Source: Pleomorphomonas sp. (GTDB lineage Bacteria; Pseudomonadota; Alphaproteobacteria; Rhizobiales; Pleomorphomonadaceae). Taken from it: 64,000 nt of DNA. Position numbers and translations under genes: made by a program. The stretch covers positions 17,448-81,447 of the forward strand of contig JARKNW010000031.1 of assembly GCA_029976075.1 (NCBI GenBank), given 5' to 3'. The notes under the pieces were generated by a model. The model saw only the letters and a list, made by a program, of their open reading frames with translations, had not been told where the DNA came from and did not search any database. Shown here one piece after another: positions 1-8,226 of the stretch (its first letter is position 1; each line of letters starts with the position of its first letter).

Positions 1-594
1 GCGTTGGTGCCGACTGCGGTGCCGCGCCTTACCGTCGCGCCGTCGACGCTCGACAATCTTGGCGTCGAGCTGGAGATCGCCAGTTCCGGAGATCGCGCCT
101 ATCGCCTCAGGAAGGCGATCGCCCGGCATGTGGAAGCGGTGGAGGAGCAGGGGGAAAAGCGCTTCACCTACGTGCTGATCGACTGCCCGCCGTCGCTCAA
201 CCTCTTGACCATCAACGCGCTGTCGGCGTCGCATTCCATCCTGGTGCCGCTGCAGTGCGAGTTCTTCGCCCTTGAGGGCTTGTCGCAGCTTCTTTCGACC
301 GTGGAGCAGGTCAAGCGCAGCCTGAACCCGGAACTGGGCATCCATGGCATCGTGCTGACCATGTACGATGGTCGTAACAATCTCAGCGCCCAGGTGGTTC
401 AGGACGTTCGAACCAATATGGGCGATACCGTTTACGAGACGATCATTCCTCGTAACGTCCGCGTTTCCGAGGCTCCGTCCTACGGTAAGCCGGCACTCCT
501 CTACGATTTGAAGTGTAGCGGTAGTCAGGCCTATCTGAAGCTGGCCTCCGAGATCATCCAGCGTGAGCGCCGCTTCCGTGCGGTGGCCGCGTAA
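1..594 (+). CDS. parA: Chromosome-partitioning ATPase ParA (5' truncated)
   Basis: C-terminal 197 residues of a ParA/Soj P-loop ATPase, which with ParB segregates the chromosome origin. The frame is open to the first base, so the N-terminus with the Walker A motif lies outside the window. Visible ParA hallmarks are the Walker B-type segment YVLIDCPPSLN near residue 60, then the FFALEGLSQL and VLTMYDGRNNLS segments, and the late TIIPRNVRVSEAPSYGKP block. It is followed 99 bases later by parB on the same strand, the standard par order. Identity is firm; the start cannot be seen. Confidence 0.95.
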   Translation, partial: ALVPTAVPRLTVAPSTLDNLGVELEIASSGDRAYRLRKAIARHVEAVEEQGEKRFTYVLIDCPPSLNLLTINALSASHSILVPLQCEFFALEGLSQLLSTVEQVKRSLNPELGIHGIVLTMYDGRNNLSAQVVQDVRTNMGDTVYETIIPRNVRVSEAPSYGKPALLYDLKCSGSQAYLKLASEIIQRERRFRAVAA

Positions 595-606
595 AGCGTT
601 TCTCAT

Positions 607-626
607 CCGAAACGAGGCCGTTTCGG
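607..626 (+). other. Hairpin in the parA-parB spacer
   Basis: Perfect 8-base inverted repeat, CCGAAACG and CGTTTCGG around an AGGC loop, 13 bases after the parA stop. No T-run follows, so it is not a standard terminator. It could stabilise the parA message or tune the ParA/ParB ratio, or be a degraded copy of a small palindromic repeat. Confidence 0.4.
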
Positions 627-693
627 TCGGACGCATGGCAATGGGACCCTCTGGTTAAACCCGGGGGTCGATGAAGAGAGCGAAGGTGAAGTC

Positions 694-1578
694 ATGAGCA
701 GCGTCAGCGACGAGAGCGGACGTCGGCGGCTCGGCCGGGGACTTGCGGCGCTGATTGGCGACGCCAGCTCGGAGTTCGAAGTGGTCGAGCGGGTGCGGGG
801 CATCCGCAAGGTGGCGATTGATCTCATCAAGGCCAATCCGAAGAACCCTCGTCGGTTGTTCAAGGAAGAGGATCTCGACGAACTTGCTGGCTCGATCCGC
901 CAGCATGGCATGATCCAGCCGGTTGTGGTTCGTCCGGCCCCGAACGGCGGCACCGGTTATGAGCTGATCGCCGGCGAGCGGCGCTGGCGGGCGGCCCAGA
1001 AGGCAGGCCAGCATGAGATTCCGGTCATCATCCAGGATGTGACCGATCGCGAAGCGATGGAGATTGCCATCATCGAAAACGTCCAGCGGCAGGACCTGAA
1101 TCCGCTGGAAGAGGCGATGGGTTACGATCAGCTCATCCAGGAGTTCGAATACACGCAAAACGACCTTGCCGCCGTGATCGGCAAGAGCCGGAGCCACGTC
1201 GCCAATACCCTACGTCTCCTCAAGCTGCCGGAACCCGTGAAGCAGTATCTCAATGATGGAGCACTGACGGCGGGTCACGCCAGGGCGCTGATCGCTGCAC
1301 CTGATCCGGCGGCGCTTGCCAAACGCATTGTCGAAGAAGGCTTGACGGTGCGCTCGGCCGAAACGATGGCCCAGGCAACCATTTCGGAGCCGCATGGTCG
1401 TGCCAAGGCAGTCAAGCCTGACAAGGACGCCGATACGCGCGCGCTCGAGAAGCGTCTTTCGGACGAGTTGGGGTTCTCCGTCGAAATTCGCCATAAACCC
1501 AATGGTTCAGGCGAGGTGAGGCTGCGCTACGCCAACCTCGATCAGCTGGATGACATCGTTCGTCGGCTGGAGTCCTGA
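694..1578 (+). CDS. parB: Chromosome-partitioning protein ParB
   Basis: 294 residues, normal length for chromosomal ParB. It binds parS sites, spreads as a CTP-dependent clamp and stimulates ParA. The N-terminus carries the ParA-contact signature RRLGRGLAALIGD. The ParB/Srx nuclease-like domain includes GERRWRAAQKAG and a following ENVQRQDLNPLEEA segment. A helix-turn-helix (AAVIGKSRSHVANTLRLLKLP) sits near residues 158-178, and the C-terminal dimerisation domain ends the protein. The start is an ATG behind a GAAGG ribosome site. No parS palindrome was found in the window. Confidence 0.97.
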   Translation: MSSVSDESGRRRLGRGLAALIGDASSEFEVVERVRGIRKVAIDLIKANPKNPRRLFKEEDLDELAGSIRQHGMIQPVVVRPAPNGGTGYELIAGERRWRAAQKAGQHEIPVIIQDVTDREAMEIAIIENVQRQDLNPLEEAMGYDQLIQEFEYTQNDLAAVIGKSRSHVANTLRLLKLPEPVKQYLNDGALTAGHARALIAAPDPAALAKRIVEEGLTVRSAETMAQATISEPHGRAKAVKPDKDADTRALEKRLSDELGFSVEIRHKPNGSGEVRLRYANLDQLDDIVRRLES

Positions 1579-1619
1579 CGACTTATCAATCGATAAGCCA
1601 CCGAAAGATTCGCAAACGA

Positions 1620-1650
1620 AACGCCCCGACGATCACATCGTCGGGGCGTT
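1620..1650. terminator. Bidirectional terminator between parB and the PatB-type gene
   Basis: Perfect 13-base inverted repeat (AACGCCCCGACGA and TCGTCGGGGCGTT) with a 5-base loop, between two convergent genes. T-runs are short on both sides, so efficiency is uncertain, but position and stem strength fit a shared terminator. Confidence 0.75.
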
Positions 1651-1706
1651 ATCATTTCGGGTCCGTATATTGGCTGTCGTCACCAATCTGCCTGGCAGCA
1701 GGACGA

Positions 1707-2855
1707 TCAGCGCTGTGACAAGGACTTCACCATCCGGTCGATGCCTTCGTCCAGCAGTGCTCGCGGACAACCGAAGTTGAGGCGGACGTGCCCATCATCA
1801 CTGCCAAAACTGGGGCCGGGATTGAAGGCGACCTTGGCCTTGTCGAGGAAGAAACGATAGGCATCGCCGAGTTCCAGGGCCGTACAATCCAACCACGCGA
1901 GATAGGTAGCGTCCGGGCTCACAAGGCGTATTTCCGGAATCTCCCGGCTCAAGCGGTGGGACAGGTGATCGCGGTTGGCTTCGAGATAGGAGATGAGCGC
2001 CTGTTTCCAGGGGCGGCCATGGCGGAGGGCCGCTTCGGTCGCCACAAGGCCAAGCACATTGGCTCCCTCGCTCATCCCCAGATTGGCTGCGACGAAGCGG
2101 CGACGCAGCTCGGCATCCGGAATGATGGCGTAGGCGGTCTTGAGACCGGCGATGTTATATGTCTTGCTGGCGGCCATCAGCGTGACGGTACGGTTCGCGA
2201 TCTCGGGCGAAAGAGAGGCAATCGGTATATGCTTCTTGCCGCCGTAGACGATATCGCAATGAATCTCATCCGAAATGATTACGGCACCAGAAGCGAGGCA
2301 GGCCTTGCCAATTGCTTCCAGTTCCGATCGCGTCCGCATCATGCCGGTAGGGTTATGCGGGTTGCAAAGCAAGAACGCTTCGGCGTCTCCCAAGGCAGCC
2401 GTTAGCCGGTGAAGATCAACCGTTGATCCTTCGGAGACTGACCGCAGCGGGACTTCCTTGCGGGTCAAATCCCAGTTCCCGGCGGCGGCCAGAATCGGAG
2501 GATAGACGGGCGTTTCGACTACCAGGCGATCGCCGGATTGCGTGAAAGCCTTGAGAGCCTGATTGAAGCCAGGCACGACGCCCGGCAGGAACACGACGTC
2601 GGCCGGCGAAATGGACCAGCCGTAAAGATCCTGCATGTCGGCGGCGATCACGTCGCGCAACGTCGCAGGACCGGGACCACCGTATCCGAATACCGGATGA
2701 TCGAGACGGTCACGCAGGCTGGCGGTAATGGCCTCGGCGACGGGGAAGTCCATGTCGGCCACCCACATCGGCAGCACACCCTCCGGGTAGCGGTCCCATT
2801 TGGAGGTGGGTACTCGCCGTCTGTCCATGACGGCGTCGAACTCATTGGCAGCCAT
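1707..2855 (-). CDS. PLP-dependent aminotransferase/C-S lyase, MalY/PatB family
   Basis: 382 residues. PatB/MalY proteins are fold-type I PLP enzymes that usually cleave cystathionine or other S-substituted cysteines by beta-elimination in the cytoplasm. Family features are the N-terminal WVADMDFPVA (residues 31-40), the NPHNPTG motif (165-171), SDEIHCDI and the PLP-binding lysine K231 in AASKTYN. ATG start at 2855. It lies downstream of the VOC gene on the same strand with a 102-base gap, so it may end the lolA-yciB-VOC unit or have its own promoter. True substrate unknown: cystathionine beta-lyase or an aminotransferase are both possible. Confidence 0.9.
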   Translation of the reverse strand: MAANEFDAVMDRRRVPTSKWDRYPEGVLPMWVADMDFPVAEAITASLRDRLDHPVFGYGGPGPATLRDVIAADMQDLYGWSISPADVVFLPGVVPGFNQALKAFTQSGDRLVVETPVYPPILAAAGNWDLTRKEVPLRSVSEGSTVDLHRLTAALGDAEAFLLCNPHNPTGMMRTRSELEAIGKACLASGAVIISDEIHCDIVYGGKKHIPIASLSPEIANRTVTLMAASKTYNIAGLKTAYAIIPDAELRRRFVAANLGMSEGANVLGLVATEAALRHGRPWKQALISYLEANRDHLSHRLSREIPEIRLVSPDATYLAWLDCTALELGDAYRFFLDKAKVAFNPGPSFGSDDGHVRLNFGCPRALLDEGIDRMVKSLSQR

Positions 2856-2957
2856 GTGGAAAATGTCCCTATCCTGAAAATTGGTCGGGCGACACTAGAC
2901 CCAAAGGCTTGAATTGATCCAGCCCTTCCGGTCCCAGGTGATAAGGATGAAAGGTGG

Positions 2958-3353
2958 TCAACTCGCTCGCTTGGGCTCGATGAGATCCCAGCGGTTGCCA
3001 TAAAGATCCTCGAAGACGGCGACGGTGCCGTAAGCTTCGAAGCGTGGCACTTCGAGGAAGTGGACGCCGCGATCTGAAAACAGGGCGTAGTCGCGCGCGA
3101 AGTCGTCGGTTTCCAGAAAAAGGAAGACACGTCCGCCTGTCTGATCGCCGATGTGTGCCGCCTGTTCCGGCCCGTCGGCTCGGGCAAGCAACAGGGCCGT
3201 GCCGCCACCGGTAGGCCCTACGCGCACCCAGCGTTTGTCGTCACCAAGAGGCGTATCCTCAAGGAGCGTAAACCCGAGCTTGTCGACGTAAAAAGCGATC
3301 GCCTCGTCGTAGTCGGCAACCAGCAGCGCCAAGCCAGCGATCTTGCGGCTCAT
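2958..3353 (-). CDS. VOC (glyoxalase/bleomycin-resistance) family protein
   Basis: 131 residues with the paired beta-alpha-beta-beta-beta layout of vicinal-oxygen-chelate proteins. It opens with [17 protein letters not shown] and closes with [16 protein letters not shown], the usual signature around the last metal ligand (Glu). The frame runs far upstream, but the ATG at 3353 gives the normal family N-terminus and overlaps the yciB stop by 4 bases, implying translational coupling. Substrate cannot be told; many such proteins are dioxygenase- or glyoxalase-like enzymes of unknown role. Confidence 0.85.
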   Translation of the reverse strand: MSRKIAGLALLVADYDEAIAFYVDKLGFTLLEDTPLGDDKRWVRVGPTGGGTALLLARADGPEQAAHIGDQTGGRVFLFLETDDFARDYALFSDRGVHFLEVPRFEAYGTVAVFEDLYGNRWDLIEPKRAS

Positions 3354-3946
3354 GCGGAATCCTTGGGAAGGGTTGGCTGTTCCAGAGAATGACGGGACAG
3401 AAGCGGCAACTGGGCTACAGAGAACAGCAGCGTCAGCGGCATGATGCCCCAGACCTTGAAGGCGATCCAGAACTCCGTCGTCTGTGTGCGCCAAATCGCT
3501 TCGTTGAGAATGGCGAGCAATAAGAAGAACAGTCCCCAGCGGATCGTCAGCTTGCGCCAGCCGGTCTCGTCGAGATGAAAGGCGCCGTCGAAAACGTAGC
3601 CGAGCAGAGTTTTCCCGAACAGGAGTCCGCCGAGAAGCACCCCACCGAACAAGGTGTTGACGATGGTCGGCTTCATCTTGATGAACGTGTCGTCGTGCAG
3701 CACCAGCGTCAATGTGCCGAAGATCGCAACGACAATTCCGGTAACCAGCGGCATGACGGCGAGGCGTCGATTGATCAGCCAGGAGGCTATCAACGCCACT
3801 GCCATTGCGGCCATGAAAGCGGCGGTCGCAACGAAGATGCCAAATCGCCCGTTGGCGAAGAAGAAGACAATAAGCGGTCCGAGTTCCAACCCGAGTTTGA
3901 GCCAGGGGTTCTCGGCCTTGCGGCCTGTTGCGGGCACTTCGGTCAT
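3350..3946 (-). CDS. yciB: Septation protein A (YciB/IspZ), inner membrane
   Basis: 198 residues, mostly hydrophobic, with about five membrane segments: [21 protein letters not shown], an [10 protein letters not shown] helix, [33 protein letters not shown] and [17 protein letters not shown]. The NEAIWR and [13 protein letters not shown] motifs are typical of YciB/IspZ, an inner-membrane protein linked to cell division and envelope integrity. In Rhizobiales it commonly sits near ftsY. It follows the lolA-like gene by 21 bases and overlaps the VOC gene by 4, so these three form a probable operon. Confidence 0.93.
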   Translation of the reverse strand: MTEVPATGRKAENPWLKLGLELGPLIVFFFANGRFGIFVATAAFMAAMAVALIASWLINRRLAVMPLVTGIVVAIFGTLTLVLHDDTFIKMKPTIVNTLFGGVLLGGLLFGKTLLGYVFDGAFHLDETGWRKLTIRWGLFFLLLAILNEAIWRTQTTEFWIAFKVWGIMPLTLLFSVAQLPLLSRHSLEQPTLPKDSA

Positions 3947-3967
3947 CGATCACTCCTGGCGGACAGC

Positions 3968-4639
3968 TTACTTGTATTTCGAGTAGTTGATCTGGAACCA
4001 TTCCGGATTGGTCGGGGTGCCGATCTTGGTTTCATAGATGGCGACGGTGGTGTCCAGTCCCTGATCGTCGGTTACGGTCCACTGCTTCAGGTCGGTGGTC
4101 TTCGCATCGAAATAAAGCGTCAGATGGTTGGTTACGAAGGTGCCTGGATCCTGAAGGCGGATGACGATGAAATCAGAATCGGCACTGACCGATTGGACCA
4201 CCGCTTCCTCGAGAAGGTCGATGTTCTTGTCGAGCAGGAAGCGCAACGGCGTTTCCGACAGAAGGTAAAGTGTCTGCGACTGCATCGCCTTGTCGTCAAC
4301 TGCCACGGTCCGACCATCGACAGTGATGTCGAGCTGAGCGGGCGGATAATAGCGGAAGCGCATCTTGCCAGGACGATCGATGACAAAATAACCGGTGGTC
4401 TCGCTGCCGTCGGGTGCCGTCTGCAGGAACTTACCTTCGAAGGTGGTAATCGAGTTGAAATAGCGATTGACCGCCTGCACCGTCGTGAGCTGCTCCGGCG
4501 AGAGATTGGCGAGGTTCGGCTTGGCTGATACGACCGTCACCGCCAAAGGCAACGTGGCGGTGGTGACAGCCAACGCCACGCCGGCAGCGCCAACACCTTT
4601 GAGGAACGTTCGGCGCCCCAATCTCTGGGTTTGAAACAT
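3968..4639 (-). CDS. LolA-family outer-membrane lipoprotein carrier with Tat-like signal
   Basis: 223 residues. LolA-type periplasmic carriers shuttle lipoproteins from the inner to the outer membrane. The mature part shows the LolA pattern: VQAVNRYFNSITTFEGKFLQTAPDG, then GYFVIDRPGKMRFRYYPP and the YLLSETPLRFLL segment. I chose ATG 4639, which has GAGGG eight bases upstream, over a TTG at 4693. The signal peptide carries twin arginines (LGRRTFLKGVGAAG) before a hydrophobic stretch, resembling a Tat rather than Sec signal. Divergent from yggS and upstream of yciB. Confidence 0.88.
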   Translation of the reverse strand: MFQTQRLGRRTFLKGVGAAGVALAVTTATLPLAVTVVSAKPNLANLSPEQLTTVQAVNRYFNSITTFEGKFLQTAPDGSETTGYFVIDRPGKMRFRYYPPAQLDITVDGRTVAVDDKAMQSQTLYLLSETPLRFLLDKNIDLLEEAVVQSVSADSDFIVIRLQDPGTFVTNHLTLYFDAKTTDLKQWTVTDDQGLDTTVAIYETKIGTPTNPEWFQINYSKYK

Positions 4640-4870
4640 CGCTAGCACCCTCTGCTTTGTCGCCTCCCGCGCCGGTGCGGGACGTTTCGGCAAATGACCG
4701 TCTTCACTTAAAGATCAGAAGATGGCGAAACAAGGTGGAGATTTTCTCCTCATCTTGACAAGGCGACCGGCGACGCGAAAGACAGGCTGGGCAAACGGCA
4801 CCCGGTGCCAGCCCGCTTGGCAGGCTTTGGCCGTGTTCCGGGGTAACCTCGCCGGCAAATGGAGGAAAAC

Positions 4871-5545
4871 ATGACCATTTCCGAAGCGCTTGGACGGATA
4901 AGAGCGACGATCCAGGGGGCCGAGGAAGAGGCGGGGCGGTCGGCCGGCTCCGTTACCCTGATTGCCGTCTCGAAAACCTTTCCGGAAGCCGATGTGCGCG
5001 CGGCCATCGCCGCCGGACAGCTCATTTTCGGAGAAAACCGCGTTCAAGAAGCAGCGGCCAAGTTTTCCTCGGTAAAGGCCGACTTCCCCTCCTTGGAGCT
5101 GCACCTGATCGGGCCGTTGCAATCGAACAAGGCCCACGAGGCTGTCGCATTATTCGACGTGATCCATAGTGTCGATCGGGACAAGATCGCCGCTGCTCTC
5201 GCAAAGGAGATGCAGGTTCAGGGTCGCTTCCCGAAGCTGTTCGTTCAGGTCAACACAGGCGAGGAACCGCAGAAAGCCGGGATTGCGCCACGGGAGACCG
5301 TTGATTTCGTGAAACGCTGCCGCGAAGTTCATGGACTGACGATTGATGGCTTGATGTGCATTCCACCGGCCGGTGATCCGCCAGCGCCGCATTTTGCGTT
5401 GCTCGACGAACTTGCGCGGCGAGCAGGTGTCGTCCATCGCTCCATGGGGATGTCGTCAGACTACGAAACGGCAATCGGGCAGGGCGCAACGTATGTGCGC
5501 GTTGGCAGCGCTATTTTCGGTCATCGCGATTATGGTGCCGCTTGA
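4871..5545 (+). CDS. yggS: YggS-family pyridoxal phosphate homeostasis protein
   Basis: 224 residues, a single-domain fold-type III PLP-binding protein. The family (YggS/PLPBP) keeps free PLP and amino/keto acid pools in balance and has no firm enzymatic activity. The PLP lysine is K35 in LIAVSKTFPEADV; other signatures are FGENRVQEA, HLIGPLQSNKA, GLMCIPP, and GMSSDYETAIGQGATYVRVGSAIFG near the end, with S and G residues binding the phosphate. I chose ATG 4871 because GGAGG lies just before it; an in-frame ATG at 4859 lacks this. Its 3' end overlaps the convergent ccmG by 16 bases. Confidence 0.95.
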   Translation: MTISEALGRIRATIQGAEEEAGRSAGSVTLIAVSKTFPEADVRAAIAAGQLIFGENRVQEAAAKFSSVKADFPSLELHLIGPLQSNKAHEAVALFDVIHSVDRDKIAAALAKEMQVQGRFPKLFVQVNTGEEPQKAGIAPRETVDFVKRCREVHGLTIDGLMCIPPAGDPPAPHFALLDELARRAGVVHRSMGMSSDYETAIGQGATYVRVGSAIFGHRDYGAA

Positions 5546-6114
5546 GCGGAAAGCGCCTTCTCGACTGCCGGCATCAGTTCGGCTGAAATCCGCTCCGGTG
5601 TAAGCGGGCCGACCAGCTTGGCCGCGATGTTGCCGTTGGCCACCACGAAAGTCTCAGGTACGCCGTAGACCCCCCAGTCGATACCGACGCGACCATTCCT
5701 GTCAGCGGCGACGGCGGCATAAGGATTTCCGAGACCGTTGAGGAACCGCAGGGCTTGGTCGTCGGCATCCTTGTAGTTGAGACCGAGGAGACTGATCCGC
5801 CGATCTTTGGCGATGTTTGCCAGAAGCGGGTGCTCGGCCCGGCAGGGGGCGCACCAACTGGCGAAGACGTTGACGACGAATACGCCTTTTGCCAGATCGG
5901 TCGCGGCAAAACCAGGAACCGGCATACCGTCCCGATCGAGGCCGGCAATGCCATCGAGCCGGAAATCAGGTACCGGTTTGCCTATCAGTGCCGACGGAAC
6001 CTCCGAGGGATCGCCCGCGCCGAGGCGTGCGTAAAAGAGAACGGCGAGTGCAAGAAAGAGAGCGAGAGGGATCAGCGCCAGAAATCGGCCGCGGCGGTGT
6101 TTTCCAGTGCTCAA
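5530..6114 (-). CDS. ccmG: Thiol:disulfide interchange protein CcmG/DsbE
   Basis: 194 residues: one N-terminal membrane anchor (LALIPLALFLALAVLFYARL) and a periplasmic thioredoxin domain with the active site WCAPC. CcmG reduces the apocytochrome c CXXCH motif before heme attachment. The GVYGVPETFVV motif with its cis-proline is typical of the family. It starts 4 bases inside ccmD, giving the order ccmC-ccmD-ccmG. The other cytochrome c maturation genes are not in the window. Confidence 0.95.
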   Translation of the reverse strand: MSTGKHRRGRFLALIPLALFLALAVLFYARLGAGDPSEVPSALIGKPVPDFRLDGIAGLDRDGMPVPGFAATDLAKGVFVVNVFASWCAPCRAEHPLLANIAKDRRISLLGLNYKDADDQALRFLNGLGNPYAAVAADRNGRVGIDWGVYGVPETFVVANGNIAAKLVGPLTPERISAELMPAVEKALSAQAAP

Positions 6115-6323
6115 GCGCGCGTCTCCAGCGGCACATCGGATGCCAGGCGGGCGGCGGCGCGTGCCGATCGGCGAGTGAGACCGCGCGCTTCGAGGGCAGC
6201 CAGCGTGCTTTTGAGCCGCCTATGTTCGAGAACCACCCAAAGCGTGAGGCCAAAGGCGGCGAGTGCCGCGGCGCCGTAACTCAGGAGAATGAACCCGGCG
6301 TAGGGACCGAGCAGGGAAATCAT
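6111..6323 (-). CDS. ccmD: Heme exporter protein CcmD
   Basis: 70 residues with one membrane helix (YAGFILLSYGAAALAAFGLTLWVVL) followed by a basic, cytoplasmic tail rich in Arg and Leu. CcmD is the small subunit that helps release holo-CcmE from the CcmABC complex. Identification rests on size, topology and position, overlapping both ccmC and ccmG by 4 bases. Confidence 0.9.
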   Translation of the reverse strand: MISLLGPYAGFILLSYGAAALAAFGLTLWVVLEHRRLKSTLAALEARGLTRRSARAAARLASDVPLETRA

Positions 6324-7048
6324 CGGACGGCTCCTGCCACGGTCAGGCCGAGGGCGCGGATGCGCCGACGCAAGATCTCATTGCGCATGGCGGCCAAGTG
6401 AAGCGTAACGAGCAGCGAGGTGAAGGCGAAAGCCATCGCAGCAAGCGGGACAAGCATAGTGGCATCGATCGTCGGGCCGCCAATGCGGAAGACCGAGGCG
6501 GGCTGATGCAGGGTGTTCCACCAATCGACCGAGAATTTGATGATCGGCAGATTGACCGAGCCGACTAGGATCAGAATGGCAGCGGCCCGGGCACCTCGCG
6601 TCGGGTCCTCGATGGTGCGCCAGAGGGCGATGAGGCCGAGATACATGATGAACAACACCAGTACCGAGGTCAGTCGGGCATCCCATTCCCAGTAGGTACC
6701 CCACATCGGCCGGCCCCATAGCGAACCGGTTACCAGGGCCAGCGCGGTAAAGGTCGCGCCGATTGGCGCGGCGGACCTAGCGGCGACGTCGGCGAGCGGA
6801 TGACGCCAGACCAGTGTTCCGAGCGCGGAAATTGCCATGATGGCGTAGGTCAGCATCGACAGCCACGCGGCGGGAACATGGATGTACATGATCCTGACCG
6901 TTTGACCCTGAAGATAGTCGGCAGGTGAACGGGCCACCAGCGCAAGGCCGGCAACGAAGAGCAAGAAGGTCAGCCCGGCGAGCCAGGGGATCAGGCGGCC
7001 GGCGAACGCCAGAAATCGGGTGGGATTGGCCAGATCGGCGAGGAACAT
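6320..7048 (-). CDS. ccmC: Heme ABC transporter permease CcmC
   Basis: 242 residues with about six membrane helices and the tryptophan-rich periplasmic heme-handling loop (SLWGRPMWGTYWEWDARLTS) that defines CcmC. CcmC loads heme onto the chaperone CcmE. I chose ATG 7048, which has GAGG seven bases upstream and yields the usual N-terminus. A longer reading to 7111 adds cysteine-rich residues not typical of the family. ccmA and ccmB, normally upstream, are absent; ftsY lies 129 bases upstream instead. Confidence 0.95.
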   Translation of the reverse strand: MFLADLANPTRFLAFAGRLIPWLAGLTFLLFVAGLALVARSPADYLQGQTVRIMYIHVPAAWLSMLTYAIMAISALGTLVWRHPLADVAARSAAPIGATFTALALVTGSLWGRPMWGTYWEWDARLTSVLVLFIMYLGLIALWRTIEDPTRGARAAAILILVGSVNLPIIKFSVDWWNTLHQPASVFRIGGPTIDATMLVPLAAMAFAFTSLLVTLHLAAMRNEILRRRIRALGLTVAGAVR

Positions 7049-7177
7049 GCTTGCCTCAGGGCGTGGGCGACAGGCGCTGGTCGTGGCTTCGACGCATTCC
7101 AGACTGCACACATAACGGCTTCGTCAGTGGGCGGCAATGCGCGGCAGCCGTGGGAAACTTGACCGTTAGGCGTAGCG

Positions 7178-8209
7178 TCAATCACCGAGTCCGGCAATGG
7201 CGCGGGCAAAGTCGGCGGCCGCGAAGGGTTCGAGATCGTCAATCCCTTCACCGACACCGATGAAGTGCACGGGCAGGCCGAACTTTTCGGCAATGGCCAC
7301 GAGAATTCCACCCCGTGCGGTACCGTCCAGCTTGGTCATGACGAGGCCGGTTACGCCAGCCGTTCGACCGAATGCTTCCACCTGGGAGACGGCGTTCTGG
7401 CCGGTGGTGGCATCCAGCACCAGCAGAACGTCATGCGGCGCAGTGGGATCGATCTTGCGGAGGACGCGGACGACCTTTTCGAGTTCGGCCATCAGCTCGG
7501 CCTTGTTCTGCAGGCGTCCGGCCGTGTCGATCATCAGCACGTCGATGCCCTCGGCCTTTGCCCGGGTCAACGCATCGAAGGCAAGGCCAGCCGAATCGGC
7601 GCCCACTTCGCGAGCGACGATCGGCACGTGCGCGCGGCCGGCCCAGACTTTGAGCTGATCGATCGCTGCGGCGCGGAACGTATCGCCGGCGGCCAGCATG
7701 ACCTTCTTTCCCTCGGCGGAAAATTTGGAGGCGAGCTTGCCGATGGTCGTGGTCTTCCCTGAGCCGTTGACGCCGACCACCAGCACGACCTGCGGCGCCT
7801 TGTCGATCTTCAGTTCGAAGGGGATGGCGACTGGCGCCAGGACCTTCTCGACTTCAGCGGCCAGGATCGTCTTTACCTCGTCGTCGGTGATGTCCTTGCC
7901 GTAACGCTCTGCCGACAGTCGGTCGGCGATGGCCGACGCGACGTTGACGCCGAGATCGGCCTGAATCAATACATCCTCAAGCTCCTCCAGCGTTTCGGAA
8001 TCGAGCTTGCGCTTTGTGAAAATGGAGACGATGCCGCCGCCGATCGCCTGCGAGGAACGCGACATGCCGTTTCTGAGGCGATGGAACCAGGGCTGGCGTT
8101 CGGCGACAACCGGCGCGGTTGGCTCAGCCTGTGATTCACGTGTGTCAGTGGTCTCGCGTTTACCGCCAAACCAGCGACCGATGAGCCCCGGCTTCTTGTC
8201 GTCCGACAT
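7178..8209 (-). CDS. ftsY: Signal recognition particle receptor FtsY
   Basis: 343 residues. FtsY docks SRP-ribosome complexes at the inner membrane. A short N-terminal A region is followed by the helical N domain and the G domain with GVNGSGKTTTIGKLA (G1), DTFRAAAIDQLK, DTAGRLQNK (G3) and TKLDGTARGG (G4), ending with GVGEGIDDLEPF. It begins 17 bases after the mtaB stop, in the dapF-methyltransferase-mtaB-ftsY direction. The partner Ffh is encoded close by at 11576-13141. Confidence 0.98.
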   Translation of the reverse strand: MSDDKKPGLIGRWFGGKRETTDTRESQAEPTAPVVAERQPWFHRLRNGMSRSSQAIGGGIVSIFTKRKLDSETLEELEDVLIQADLGVNVASAIADRLSAERYGKDITDDEVKTILAAEVEKVLAPVAIPFELKIDKAPQVVLVVGVNGSGKTTTIGKLASKFSAEGKKVMLAAGDTFRAAAIDQLKVWAGRAHVPIVAREVGADSAGLAFDALTRAKAEGIDVLMIDTAGRLQNKAELMAELEKVVRVLRKIDPTAPHDVLLVLDATTGQNAVSQVEAFGRTAGVTGLVMTKLDGTARGGILVAIAEKFGLPVHFIGVGEGIDDLEPFAAADFARAIAGLGD

Positions 8210-8226
8210 GTCGTTCGTCCTTCGCC

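Noticed and set aside
8120..8150. CACGTG core as a parS site
   Set aside because: Several CACGTG cores occur in the window, but none has the flanking GTTT and AAAC arms of parS.
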